From Bacillota bacterium (GTDB taxonomy: Bacteria; Bacillota; Clostridia; Oscillospirales; QAMX01): DNA of 6,414 nt. A program made the position numbers and the translations under genes. Numbering within the stretch: the first letter of the stretch is position 1; each line of letters begins with the position of its first letter. This document shows, piece after piece, positions 1-5,790 of this stretch. Below the pieces are notes generated by a model that did not search any database, was not told the DNA's origin, and worked only from the letters and a program-made list of their open reading frames with translations. The stretch lies in the NCBI GenBank assembly GCA_029778935.1, contig JAKPBM010000206.1:1-6414 (forward strand), read 5' to 3'.

Positions 1-1
1 C

Positions 2-196
2 GTCGTCAACCCCGAAGGCGAAATCAAGATTTACGAAGTCCACGACAACGGCATCGGCCGCAACGCCGAGGAGCTGGTGAGAAAGGTGCAGGCGGCCCAG
101 TTTGTCGCCGAGCACGGCGACCAGGTCTGCCCGGCCAAGTGGAAGCCCGGCGCCGAAACCCTGACGCCCAGCCTCGACCTCATCGGCAAAATCTAA
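2..196 (+). CDS. ahpC: AhpC peroxiredoxin, C-terminal part (5' end outside window)
   Basis: This is the last 64 codons and TAA stop of a typical 2-Cys peroxiredoxin of the AhpC class, which reduces hydrogen peroxide and organic hydroperoxides in the cytoplasm. The visible part begins in the core strand (VVNPEGEIKIYEVHDNGIGR), continues through the helix with NAEELVRKVQAAQF, and ends with the AhpC tail VCPAKWKPG...LTPSLDLIGKI, which closely matches the tail I recall for enterobacterial AhpC. The Cys of VCPA (codon 128-130) is the resolving cysteine known for this family; the peroxidatic cysteine lies upstream, outside the window. The next gene, 95 bases downstream on the same strand, encodes a plausible dedicated disulfide reductase. 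A hairpin terminator separates the two. Promoter and any peroxide-responsive operator are out of view. Identity is firm; only the missing 5' part is uncertain. Confidence 0.95.
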   Translation, partial: VVNPEGEIKIYEVHDNGIGRNAEELVRKVQAAQFVAEHGDQVCPAKWKPGAETLTPSLDLIGKI

Positions 197-217
197 CACC
201 GCTATGCGCGTACTCTG

Positions 218-249
218 CGCCGCTGCCGCCTGGCGGCAGCGGCGTTTTT
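218..249 (+). terminator. Rho-independent terminator after ahpC
   Basis: A perfect 10-bp GC-rich stem (arms CGCCGCTGCC at 218-227 and GGCAGCGGCG at 235-244) with a 7-base loop is followed directly by five T. It begins 22 bases after the ahpC stop and ends 42 bases before the next start codon. I see no convincing promoter between it and the reductase gene, so it may be partly read through and lower reductase expression relative to ahpC. That role is inference. Confidence 0.88.
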
Positions 250-291
250 CACGAAAGTTTTGTCTACTGACGATATTTTTGAGGTGATATC

Positions 292-1983
292 ATGGCGGAT
301 ACCATTTATGATCTGATTATCCTTGGCGGCGGCTGCGCGGGCCTTTCCGCCGGTATATATGCCGGACGCGCCAAGCTGAAAACCTTGATTATTGATAAAG
401 CCAACCCCGGCGGACAGATTGCCAACACGGCAGACGTGGTGAACTACCCCGGCATCCGCCGCATCAGCGGGCCGAACCTGGTCAAAGAAATGCATAAGCA
501 CGCTTTGGACTTCAAGGTGAAGTTCGCCACCGCCAGCATCGAGCGGGTGGAGCTGGACGGCGACGTAAAGAAGCTCTATTCGCCCGAAGGCACCTTTCAG
601 GCCCGGTCGCTGATTATCGCCACGGGCGCTTCGCCCCGCCGCATCGGCTTTCCCGGCGAAAAAGAATTTACGGGCAGAGGCATTGCCTACTGCGCCACCT
701 GCGACGGCGAGTTCTTTACCGGTTTGGACATTTTCGTCATCGGCGGCGGCTTTGCGGCGGCGGAAGAAGCGGTGTATCTGACCCGCTTTGGCAGCTCCGT
801 CACCATCGTGGTCCGCGAGCCGGACTTTACCTGCGCGAAAACAGTGGCCGACCAGGCTAGAAATCACCCGAAAATCAAGGTCATCTACAACACCGAAGTG
901 GAGCGGGTGGAAGGCGACGACCTCATGCGCAAAGCCGTGTTTAAAAACAACGTGACAGGCGAGACTTTTACCTATGAAGCCGGCGAGAAGGGCACCTTCG
1001 GCATGTTCATCTTCGCCGGTTACGAGCCGGCCACAAGCATGTTCAAAGGCCTCGTCGATATGGATGACTACGGCTATATCATAACCGACGACGCCATGCG
1101 CACCAGCGTTCCCGGCGTCTTTGCGGCGGGCGACCTGCGGCCGAAGATCTTACGCCAAATCGTAACCGCCGTGTCCGACGGCGCTATTGCCGCCACCTCG
1201 GCCGAGCGCTACGTAGCGCAGCTCAAAGAGCGGCTGGGTATCCCCATGTACGAGGAGGACGAACCGGAGCAAACAACCCCCGCCCCTGCGGCGGAAAGCC
1301 AGCCCGCCGCCCCCGCGCCGGCAAAGCCCGCCCAAACGGCCGACGGCCAGTTTATCAACTCGGTCATGCGGGAACAGCTTACGGCGATTTTCGCTAAGCT
1401 TACAAAAGACGTAACCCTTCTGACCGTGGTGGACCCGGCCAACCCCAAATCGGCGGAAATGCTTGCCTTCTTGCAGGAAATCGAGCCGCTAAGCCCCAGA
1501 ATTCACTTGAAAACCCTGCAAAAAGGCCAGGATCCGGCCATGGAGCAGAAAATCCATCTCGAACGCTTCCCCAACGTGGCCCTTTTGGACGACGCGGGCG
1601 AATACACCGGCGTGACCTTCAGCGGCATTCCCGGCGGGCATGAAATTAACTCCTTTGTGTTGGCCCTCTACCACTACAGCGCTGACGACAAGCTCACGCC
1701 CGAGCAGGTCAAGCGGATACAGTCCATCCAGAAGCCCATTCACATGGCCGTATGCGTGTCGCTTACGTGCCATCTCTGCCCGGACGTGGTCAGCGCCTCC
1801 CAGTCTATCGCGCTGAAAAACCCGCTGGTTCGCGCGGAAATGATCGATTTGGGCCTGTTCCCCGAGCTGCGGCAGAAGCATAAGGTGATGAGCGTGCCGG
1901 TCATTCTCATCAACGACGGGGAGAAGGTCGTGTTCGGCTCCAAGACCCTGGACCAGATTCTGGATACGCTCCTGGCTCTGTAA
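292..1983 (+). CDS. AhpF-like FAD disulfide reductase with permuted domains (TrxR core, then double thioredoxin-fold module)
   Basis: This is a 563-residue flavoprotein expected to pass electrons from NAD(P)H to AhpC. Residues 1-315 are a thioredoxin-reductase core: FAD-binding GGGCAG at 12-17, redox pair CATC with C134 and C137, nucleotide-binding GGGFAAAEEA at 151-160, and the FAD motif GVFAAGD at 275-281. Residues 321-350 are an acidic then Pro/Ala-rich linker. From about 355 on, the protein matches the N-terminal module of AhpF: a first fold without CxxC (MREQLTAIFAKLTKDV, FSGIPGGHE with E451) and a second fold with LTCHLCPDVV (C493, C496) and a cis-Pro at 536. Canonical AhpF (about 521 residues) has this module in front of the core; here it is behind. 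The HRRxxxR NADPH motif of thioredoxin reductase is replaced by VREPDFT (174-180), suggesting NADH use (inference). The ATG follows GAGGTGAT at 281-288. It could also be annotated trxB or FAD-dependent oxidoreductase, so I give no symbol. Confidence 0.93.
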   Translation: MADTIYDLIILGGGCAGLSAGIYAGRAKLKTLIIDKANPGGQIANTADVVNYPGIRRISGPNLVKEMHKHALDFKVKFATASIERVELDGDVKKLYSPEGTFQARSLIIATGASPRRIGFPGEKEFTGRGIAYCATCDGEFFTGLDIFVIGGGFAAAEEAVYLTRFGSSVTIVVREPDFTCAKTVADQARNHPKIKVIYNTEVERVEGDDLMRKAVFKNNVTGETFTYEAGEKGTFGMFIFAGYEPATSMFKGLVDMDDYGYIITDDAMRTSVPGVFAAGDLRPKILRQIVTAVSDGAIAATSAERYVAQLKERLGIPMYEEDEPEQTTPAPAAESQPAAPAPAKPAQTADGQFINSVMREQLTAIFAKLTKDVTLLTVVDPANPKSAEMLAFLQEIEPLSPRIHLKTLQKGQDPAMEQKIHLERFPNVALLDDAGEYTGVTFSGIPGGHEINSFVLALYHYSADDKLTPEQVKRIQSIQKPIHMAVCVSLTCHLCPDVVSASQSIALKNPLVRAEMIDLGLFPELRQKHKVMSVPVILINDGEKVVFGSKTLDQILDTLLAL

Positions 1984-1994
1984 CAGAAGATATG

Positions 1995-2025
1995 AAAAGA
2001 CCCTGCTTAAGCAGGGTCTTTTTTT
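1995..2025 (+). terminator. Rho-independent terminator after the AhpF-like gene
   Basis: Arms AAAAGACCCTGC (1995-2006) and GCAGGGTCTTTT (2011-2022) pair perfectly around a TTAA loop, and the T-run extends to 2025. It starts 12 bases after the stop codon. The A-run on the left arm means it could also stop transcripts coming from the right. Confidence 0.93.
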
Positions 2026-2373
2026 GATGCTTGGCGGCGGAATGCCAAAAGCGAATAGGAAAGGAGCGGCAAGCCGAAGCTGCCCGGCGGGGGGTATATC
2101 ATACCACGCAGCTAAAATGCGGCGTATATGAGACGGATAGAGAACCGGTAGCGGCGGGAAAGCGTGTTTCTAACAGAGTAAGCGCAAAGGTTTCGTATTG
2201 TATCCACTGGAAACCGGCAAAGAAGGCGCGGCCAGGCTGGTTGTGCCAAATTTTTTATAAAATGGACTAAAGAAATCCGAATTACCGCCCTTAGGATATA
2301 TACATTGCCGGCCCGGGAAGGGTGGCGGAAAATCATAAAAATTTTGTCGGAAACCGAATTCTTATGCAAAGGC
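2026..2373. other. Intergenic stretch without a recognisable gene
   Basis: This is the left part of the 488-base gap between the AhpF-like gene and the solute-binding protein gene. Composition shifts from GC-rich (about 2030-2250) to AT-rich (from about 2250 on). The open frames here have no family resemblance and no well-placed ribosome binding site. I see only short dyads that could be chance: GGTAT/ATACC at 2093-2105 and TTTTATAAAA at 2253-2262. No RNA family or mobile-element end is recognisable. Confidence 0.6.
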
Positions 2374-2389
2374 ACTAAAATGTTTTAGT
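2374..2389. promoter_or_regulatory. Inverted repeat, candidate operator upstream of the solute-binding protein promoter
   Basis: ACTAAAA and TTTTAGT form perfect 7-bp arms around a TG centre. The A-rich half followed by a T-rich half around a short centre resembles LacI-family operators such as those of ribose and other sugar repressors, although those usually have CG at the centre. Its centre lies 51 bp, about five helical turns, from the palindrome over the -10 region. The regulator is unknown. Confidence 0.5.
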
Positions 2390-2412
2390 AGAATTTTAAA
2401 TACTGTAACAAA

Positions 2413-2441
2413 TTGACAATTAACTATTAACATGTTAATAT
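2413..2441 (+). promoter_or_regulatory. Sigma-A promoter of the solute-binding protein gene
   Basis: A perfect -35 TTGACA (2413-2418), a 17-bp spacer and a -10 TAATAT (2436-2441, four of six matches) sit in AT-rich DNA just before the gene. Transcription would start near 2448, giving a leader of about 25 bases before the TTG start, which leaves no room for a riboswitch. An 11-bp dyad, AATTG-A-CAATT (2411-2421), covers the -35 box. Confidence 0.78.
2425..2440. promoter_or_regulatory. Perfect 16-bp palindrome over spacer and -10, candidate repressor operator
   Basis: TATTAACA followed by TGTTAATA is a perfect palindrome without a spacer. It overlaps the end of the promoter spacer and all but one base of the -10, the classical place for a repressor to block RNA polymerase. 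A further TTAAC half-site lies at 2420-2424, in direct orientation to TTAAC at 2427-2431. The sequence is not one I can assign to a named regulator. Confidence 0.65.
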
Positions 2442-2455
2442 AAAAGCAAACCAAG

Positions 2456-2466
2456 AAGGAAGGTGA
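2456..2466 (+). promoter_or_regulatory. Ribosome binding site that selects the TTG start at 2472
   Basis: The run AAGGAAGGTGA ends in AGGTGA (2461-2466), a full match to the 3' half of the extended Shine-Dalgarno sequence, five bases before TTG at 2472. The alternative GTG at 2463 lies inside this run and only two bases after AAGGA, too close to be used efficiently. Confidence 0.75.
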
Positions 2467-2471
2467 GGAAG

Positions 2472-3842
2472 TTGAAGAAATCCTGGCGTACTTTGGCACT
2501 GCTCCTGGTTGCCTGCATGTGCGTTGCCTTGCTGGCCGGATGCAAGGGCGGGGACAAGCCGGCGGAAACTACCCGTGAGCTGAAAACTTTCGGCGGCAGA
2601 ACCTTCACCATCGCATCCAGCTGGGCCAGCGGCATCTGGCGGGCGTTCCCCGAGGAATCCGCCCAGATGGAAGAAAAACAGGCAATCTATGACCAGCTGG
2701 AAAAAGACCTGGACATCAAAATCGAGATCCTGGACGGCGCCCATGACGCGCAAGGCGTGATTCCTTCCCTGATGGCAGGCGATATCCCTTCCGATGTGGT
2801 AGATTTTAAGATTCACGGCTGGATGCCTCTGGCCGTACAGGGGCTGATCCTGCCCTATGACGACCCGCGGCTTGTCGAAGGCGGGCTGAACGTAAACGAC
2901 CCCAATGTGTTCTTCCAGCCCTTCCCCTTCACCCAGGCGCAGAACTGGAACGGTAAAATCTACGGCGCCATGTGGGGCGGCAAGCACTTTGTTCCCGAGT
3001 TCGGCTGGTGCATCTACTTCAACAAACAGCTGGTGGCCGACGCGGGTGTTACCGACCTGTACCAAGTGGTGCGGGACGGCAAGTGGGACTGGAACTTCTT
3101 CCGCGAACTGGCGTTAAAGTGCACCAAAGACTATGACGCCGACGGCAAAATCGACGTCTATGGCGTCGGCACCTTCGGCTACGGCTCCGAAATCTTCACC
3201 AACCCCGGCTCGGCAATTATCCGCAACGAAGACGGCAAGATGAAAGTGGTCTTAAGCGAGCCGGGCGCGCTGGATGCGCTGGAGTTTACGCGGCAGTTTG
3301 CCGTGCTGGACAAAGTGCGCCACCCTGACGGCTACGGCGACGTGCACAGGCAGTTTACCGACGGCAAAGTGGCCATGGTCTGGGGCGAGCAGTGGAATAC
3401 CCACGGCGACGGCATGCAGTTTAGAACGACCGAAGTAGACTACGGTCTGGTGCCTATGCCCAAGGCCCCCGGCGAGGACCACTATGTCAACGTGCTGGGC
3501 GGCGTACACAGCGTCTCCATCTACGCAGGCCACTCCGACGAAGACCTTAAGGCCATCGCCTACATCTTCTCCGAAATGGGCAGACGGTTTACGGACAACG
3601 AATGGCAGGAGTATTATCTGGAAAACGACCTGCGCGGCGACCGGGAAGCCCTGGAAATGGTGATGGATTACATCTGGCCCCACACGGTGACCGACTATGT
3701 CTGGTGTAGCGTGCCGATACTGGAATTCTTCCGCAACAACATCTATCTGCCCATGACGGAAGGGCAGGGCACGGCGGTGCAGCTGGTGGATAAGTACCAG
3801 GCCGAACTCCAGGTCATGGTGGATGAACTGTTCCGTCAATAA
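2472..3842 (+). CDS. Lipoprotein solute-binding protein of an ABC importer (family 1, probable carbohydrate)
   Basis: This is an extracellular substrate-capturing lipoprotein of 456 residues. With the TTG start it begins MKKSW, giving a basic N-terminus, a hydrophobic core (LALLLVACMCVALL) and the lipobox LAGC with the lipid-modified Cys at residue 24. A Gly/Lys/Asp linker follows, then a mature domain of the usual length for family 1 binding proteins. Family-like signs are the SLMAGDIPSDVV segment, NGKIYGAMWGG, WCIYFNKQL, a calcium-loop-like D220-x-D-x-D-G-x-I-D228 followed by VYG, GKVAMVWGEQW and DYGLVPMPKAPG with a GGVHSVSIYAG strand. Many aromatic residues suggest a sugar or other carbohydrate ligand, but the ligand cannot be read from sequence. 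No permease or ATPase gene adjoins it: a terminator lies upstream and a convergent ribokinase downstream. It appears monocistronic, driven by the promoter at 2413-2441 and probably repressed through the overlapping palindrome. Confidence 0.9.
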   Translation: MKKSWRTLALLLVACMCVALLAGCKGGDKPAETTRELKTFGGRTFTIASSWASGIWRAFPEESAQMEEKQAIYDQLEKDLDIKIEILDGAHDAQGVIPSLMAGDIPSDVVDFKIHGWMPLAVQGLILPYDDPRLVEGGLNVNDPNVFFQPFPFTQAQNWNGKIYGAMWGGKHFVPEFGWCIYFNKQLVADAGVTDLYQVVRDGKWDWNFFRELALKCTKDYDADGKIDVYGVGTFGYGSEIFTNPGSAIIRNEDGKMKVVLSEPGALDALEFTRQFAVLDKVRHPDGYGDVHRQFTDGKVAMVWGEQWNTHGDGMQFRTTEVDYGLVPMPKAPGEDHYVNVLGGVHSVSIYAGHSDEDLKAIAYIFSEMGRRFTDNEWQEYYLENDLRGDREALEMVMDYIWPHTVTDYVWCSVPILEFFRNNIYLPMTEGQGTAVQLVDKYQAELQVMVDELFRQ

Positions 3843-3871
3843 CCGGCATACCTCTTCATAGATCTGCCTCC

Positions 3872-3920
3872 ATAAACGAAACCGGCCTCCGCAAATTCCG
3901 CGGGGGCCGGTTTCGTTTAT
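3872..3920. terminator. Bidirectional terminator shared by the converging genes
   Basis: A perfect 16-bp stem (3872-3887 with 3905-3920) continues through one G-U pair and four further pairs to about 21 bp, closing on the loop AAATTCC (3893-3899). Both strands read out through TTTCGTTTAT, so each gives a moderately T-rich tail. It lies 29 bases after the stop of the solute-binding protein gene and contains the rbsK stop codon (3917-3919) in its right arm. It is thus the only visible stop signal for both genes. Confidence 0.88.
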
Positions 3921-4846
3921 ATGGATTTCCAGAACTCGTCGATGTCTTTCCGGTGTGGCATGGACACCGCCGCACCCGGCTTTGTGACCGACAGGGCCGC
4001 CGCCACGTTGGCAAAGGCCACAGCCTTCTGCGGGGGCATCCCTTCCGCCACGGCCACGGCTAAAGCGCCGTTAAAGGCGTCGCCCGCGCCGGTCGTGTCC
4101 ACGGGGACGACTTTCGGGGGCGGGAGAATGCCTTCCCAGTCGGGGGTGATCAATGCGGCGCCGCGGGCCCCCAGGGTGATGACGGCGTTTTTCACTCCCA
4201 TGGCCAGCAGCTTCCGGCCGGCTGCCAGGGCTTCCCGCTCCGTAGAGACGCTAACACCGGTGCAGCCCACGGCTTCCGTTTCGTTAGGCGTCACAAAGAA
4301 GGCGCTTTGCAGCAGTTCTTCCCGCAGGGGGCGGAACGGGGCGGGGTTGTAGATTAAGGGGATTTGCCGTTTTATAGAAAGCTCCATCACTGCCTGCACC
4401 GTTTCCTCGGGGATTTCGTTCTGGCAGAGGATGGCGCGGCAGGAAGAAAGCGGCTCTTCTGCGGCCCATACGTCGGCAGGCGAAAGGCGGGCATTGGCCC
4501 CGGCGACGATGACGATGCGGTTTTCGCCGGAGTTTTCTTCCACGATAATCGTGGCCGTGCCTGTGCCGGCGTCTTCTGTGTGGAGGATGTAGTCGGTGGA
4601 TAGCCCTTCCGAGCGGTAGAAGGAAAGAAGCGTTTCGGCGAGGAAATCCCGCCCTATGCGGCCGAGGAACACCACTTCGCCGCCGGCCCGATGGGCGGCG
4701 ACGGCCTGGTTGGCACCTTTTCCGCCGGGGCCGATGACCAGACGGGAACCGACCACCGTCTGCCCGCCGGTGGGGCAGTGGGGCGAATACACGGTCAGGT
4801 CGGCGTTGATGCTTCCGACAACGGCGATTTTGCAGACAGAGGACAT
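3917..4846 (-). CDS. rbsK: Ribokinase (PfkB family)
   Basis: This 309-residue cytoplasmic kinase phosphorylates D-ribose at O5 with ATP, feeding ribose 5-phosphate into the pentose phosphate pathway. Motifs fall at nearly the same positions as in E. coli RbsK: N14-A-D16 for sugar binding, GGKGANQAVAA at 41-51 (PfkB signature 1), E144 near the sugar site, NPAP 168-171, TPNETEA 186-192, LGARGA 225-230 at the ATP site, DTTGAGDAF at 250-258 (signature 2, catalytic base D256), and a C-terminal monovalent-cation region VTKPGAAVSMPHRKDIDEF. The ATG at 4846 is chosen because AAGGGAG lies six bases before it and the protein then starts directly at the first strand; an upstream in-frame ATG would add 28 unrelated residues. 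No rbsD or ribose transporter genes adjoin it. A branched terminator-like hairpin lies about 50 bases upstream. Related nucleoside or sugar kinases are possible, but ribokinase fits best. Confidence 0.93.
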   Translation of the reverse strand: MSSVCKIAVVGSINADLTVYSPHCPTGGQTVVGSRLVIGPGGKGANQAVAAHRAGGEVVFLGRIGRDFLAETLLSFYRSEGLSTDYILHTEDAGTGTATIIVEENSGENRIVIVAGANARLSPADVWAAEEPLSSCRAILCQNEIPEETVQAVMELSIKRQIPLIYNPAPFRPLREELLQSAFFVTPNETEAVGCTGVSVSTEREALAAGRKLLAMGVKNAVITLGARGAALITPDWEGILPPPKVVPVDTTGAGDAFNGALAVAVAEGMPPQKAVAFANVAAALSVTKPGAAVSMPHRKDIDEFWKSI

Positions 4847-4894
4847 GGCAATCTCCCTTTCGTATGGCGGCGGGCTTGCCGCGCCTTTGTGTGT

Positions 4895-4952
4895 AAAAAC
4901 GGGCGCCGGCCGATGGGCCTGATGCTGCATGAAATCATGTGGCGCCCGTTTT
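4895..4952 (-). terminator. Branched hairpin with T-run in the rbsK leader (terminator or attenuator)
   Basis: A perfect 12-bp outer stem (4896-4907 with 4941-4952, arms AAAACGGGCGCC and GGCGCCCGTTTT) encloses 33 bases. These can form two small hairpins, GGCC-GATG-GGCC (4908-4919) and CATG-AAAT-CATG (4928-4939), giving a three-way junction. Read on the minus strand the stem ends in GGCGCCCG followed by TTTTT (4899-4895), the form of an intrinsic terminator, 48 bases before the rbsK ATG. It either ends transcripts arriving from the small thiol protein gene or from an unseen RNA, or acts as an attenuator of rbsK. Plus-strand read-out has only four T. Confidence 0.68.
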
Positions 4953-5436
4953 GGTATGGCCGTGAGGGGTTAACGCAGATTTGGGGATAGGTATGGGTTA
5001 TGGGTGATACAACCAGCGGTGCCGGCCCGCATTTGCTGCGGCTGCGCGGGTGATAGACCGGGCTTGCCGAAGCTTCTTGTGGCAGATTTGCTGGCAATGT
5101 ATCAGGCTTGCCGGCGGCTGTTCTGCTACGGAACGAGCGATATAAGCCGAATTCTCCGCGGCTATTGGGCGGTGTTACTTATAAAGGAATGAAACGAGCC
5201 GGTGTTGGCAATTTGGTGCGGTCTATAGGGGGTAGACCTGCCTCGCAGACGCGCGGGCGGGGGGCAAAGATGCAATTTCAAGACCGACCTCGGCGCAGGC
5301 TGCCGCCGTGATTTCTGGCGCTATACGCGACCCTGACCCATGATACGGCGGGAACGCTATGTGCGCCATCCATGCTTTCCGCGCTGAACAGCGCTAGTAA
5401 CACCCGGCAAACACCGGGCACCCGCCGGACACCCGC
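4953..5436. other. Long gap without a recognisable gene
   Basis: No frame here has family resemblance or a properly spaced ribosome binding site. What can be seen are small structures: a perfect tandem of TATGGGT (4992-5005); GGCTTGCCG at 5061-5069 and again at 5105-5113, with a third copy at 4873-4881 in the rbsK leader; a hairpin GGTCTA/TAGACC (5220-5238); GCGCTG-AA-CAGCGC (5381-5394); and CCCGG-CAAACA-CCGGG (5403-5418) downstream of the thiol protein gene, without a T-run. A decayed gene or a small RNA cannot be excluded. The rbsK promoter should lie here, but the best minus-strand candidate (TTGTAT, 17 bp, TATCCC) is weak. Confidence 0.5.
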
Positions 5437-5700
5437 TTAGCTTCTCAGCGCCGCGTCCAGCACTTCCCGAATTTCCGCCATGGTAACGGCGCCTTCATGA
5501 AGCTTCACGCCGTCCAGGAAAAAGCACGGCACGTAGTAATAATCGTACGAGTTGGCCAAATCGGCTTCCTCGCGCTCTTCAATCCTTTGGATGGGGATTT
5601 TCCCGTACTCGGGGTTTTCGGAAATCAGGGAATCGATCAGCTTGTCCGCCTTCTTGCAGTGGGGGCAGCCGTCCAGATAGAAATACATGAGCGTTTTCAT
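5437..5700 (-). CDS. Small thioredoxin/glutaredoxin-fold protein with CPHC active site
   Basis: This is an 87-residue cytoplasmic protein. The first strand MKTLMYFYLDG leads into the redox motif C12-P-H-C15 and the helix KKADKLIDSLI. A second segment (IPIQRIEEREEADLANSYDYYYVP) ends in the conserved cis-Pro (V57-P58), followed by CFFLDG and a C-terminal helix (MAEIREVLDAALRS). Length and layout fit glutaredoxin-like or short thioredoxin-like proteins. CPHC differs from thioredoxin CGPC and from the common glutaredoxin CPYC, and is known in DsbA. With no signal peptide, a cytoplasmic disulfide reductase or thiol-transfer role is the best guess, with the partner unknown. The extra C59 beside cis-Pro is notable. 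The ATG at 5700 is preferred to an upstream in-frame start because AAGGGAG lies six bases before it, the same arrangement as rbsK. It has its own promoter and sits behind the ATPase terminator. Confidence 0.85.
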   Translation of the reverse strand: MKTLMYFYLDGCPHCKKADKLIDSLISENPEYGKIPIQRIEEREEADLANSYDYYYVPCFFLDGVKLHEGAVTMAEIREVLDAALRS

Positions 5701-5759
5701 ACGTTTCTCCCTTACAACATGTCGAAATGGCAACAAAACAGGAAACGCGGCGCAGGGAA

Positions 5760-5772
5760 GGGAAAATTTCCC
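5760..5772. repeat. Short dyad GGGAAA-A-TTTCCC in the leader of the thiol protein gene
   Basis: Six-bp perfect arms around a single A lie between the predicted transcription start (about 5781) and the ribosome binding site. As RNA the one-base loop prevents full pairing, so if it works it is more likely a protein-binding site on DNA. It may be chance. Confidence 0.35.
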
Positions 5773-5775
5773 ATC

Positions 5776-5790
5776 GCTGTAGTTAACAGC
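5776..5790. promoter_or_regulatory. Inverted repeat at the transcription start of the thiol protein gene
   Basis: GCTGT and ACAGC, separated by five bases, overlap the end of the -10 box and the predicted start point on the minus strand. The placement suits a repressor, but the arms are short and no regulator is recognisable. Confidence 0.4.

Noticed and set aside
202..867. Long minus-strand open frame opposite the AhpF-like gene
   Set aside because: It is a shadow of the plus-strand gene in GC-rich codons, without a family motif; the plus-strand frame carries all the reductase motifs.
2031..2270. 79-codon plus-strand frame in the gap after the AhpF-like gene
   Set aside because: No Shine-Dalgarno at proper distance, it starts right behind a terminator, and its composition is basic and low-complexity with no recognisable fold.
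2374..2389. PerR or Fur box near the solute-binding protein gene
   Set aside because: The arms ACTAAAA/TTTTAGT do not match the TTATAAT-type PerR box or the GATAAT-type Fur box well enough.
2463..2471. GTG at 2463 as start of the solute-binding protein
   Set aside because: It lies within the purine-rich binding site itself; TTG at 2472 has AGGTGA five bases upstream and gives a standard MKK lipoprotein signal.
4847..4930. N-terminal extension of rbsK by 28 residues
   Set aside because: The extra residues match nothing in ribokinases, the upstream start lies within the branched hairpin, and a good binding site precedes the ATG at 4846.
4985..5017. rbsK promoter TTGTAT, 17 bp, TATCCC on the minus strand
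   Set aside because: Only three of six bases match in each hexamer; it is too weak to annotate.
5189..5311. Small frame beginning MKRAGVGNL in the gap
   Set aside because: AAGGA abuts the ATG with no spacing, the product is a short Arg-rich peptide, and the frame is open mainly because of high GC.
5401..5436. CRISPR-like or tandem repeats in the CACCCG-rich segment
   Set aside because: The similarity is only repeated short C/G words; there is no regular repeat-spacer unit.
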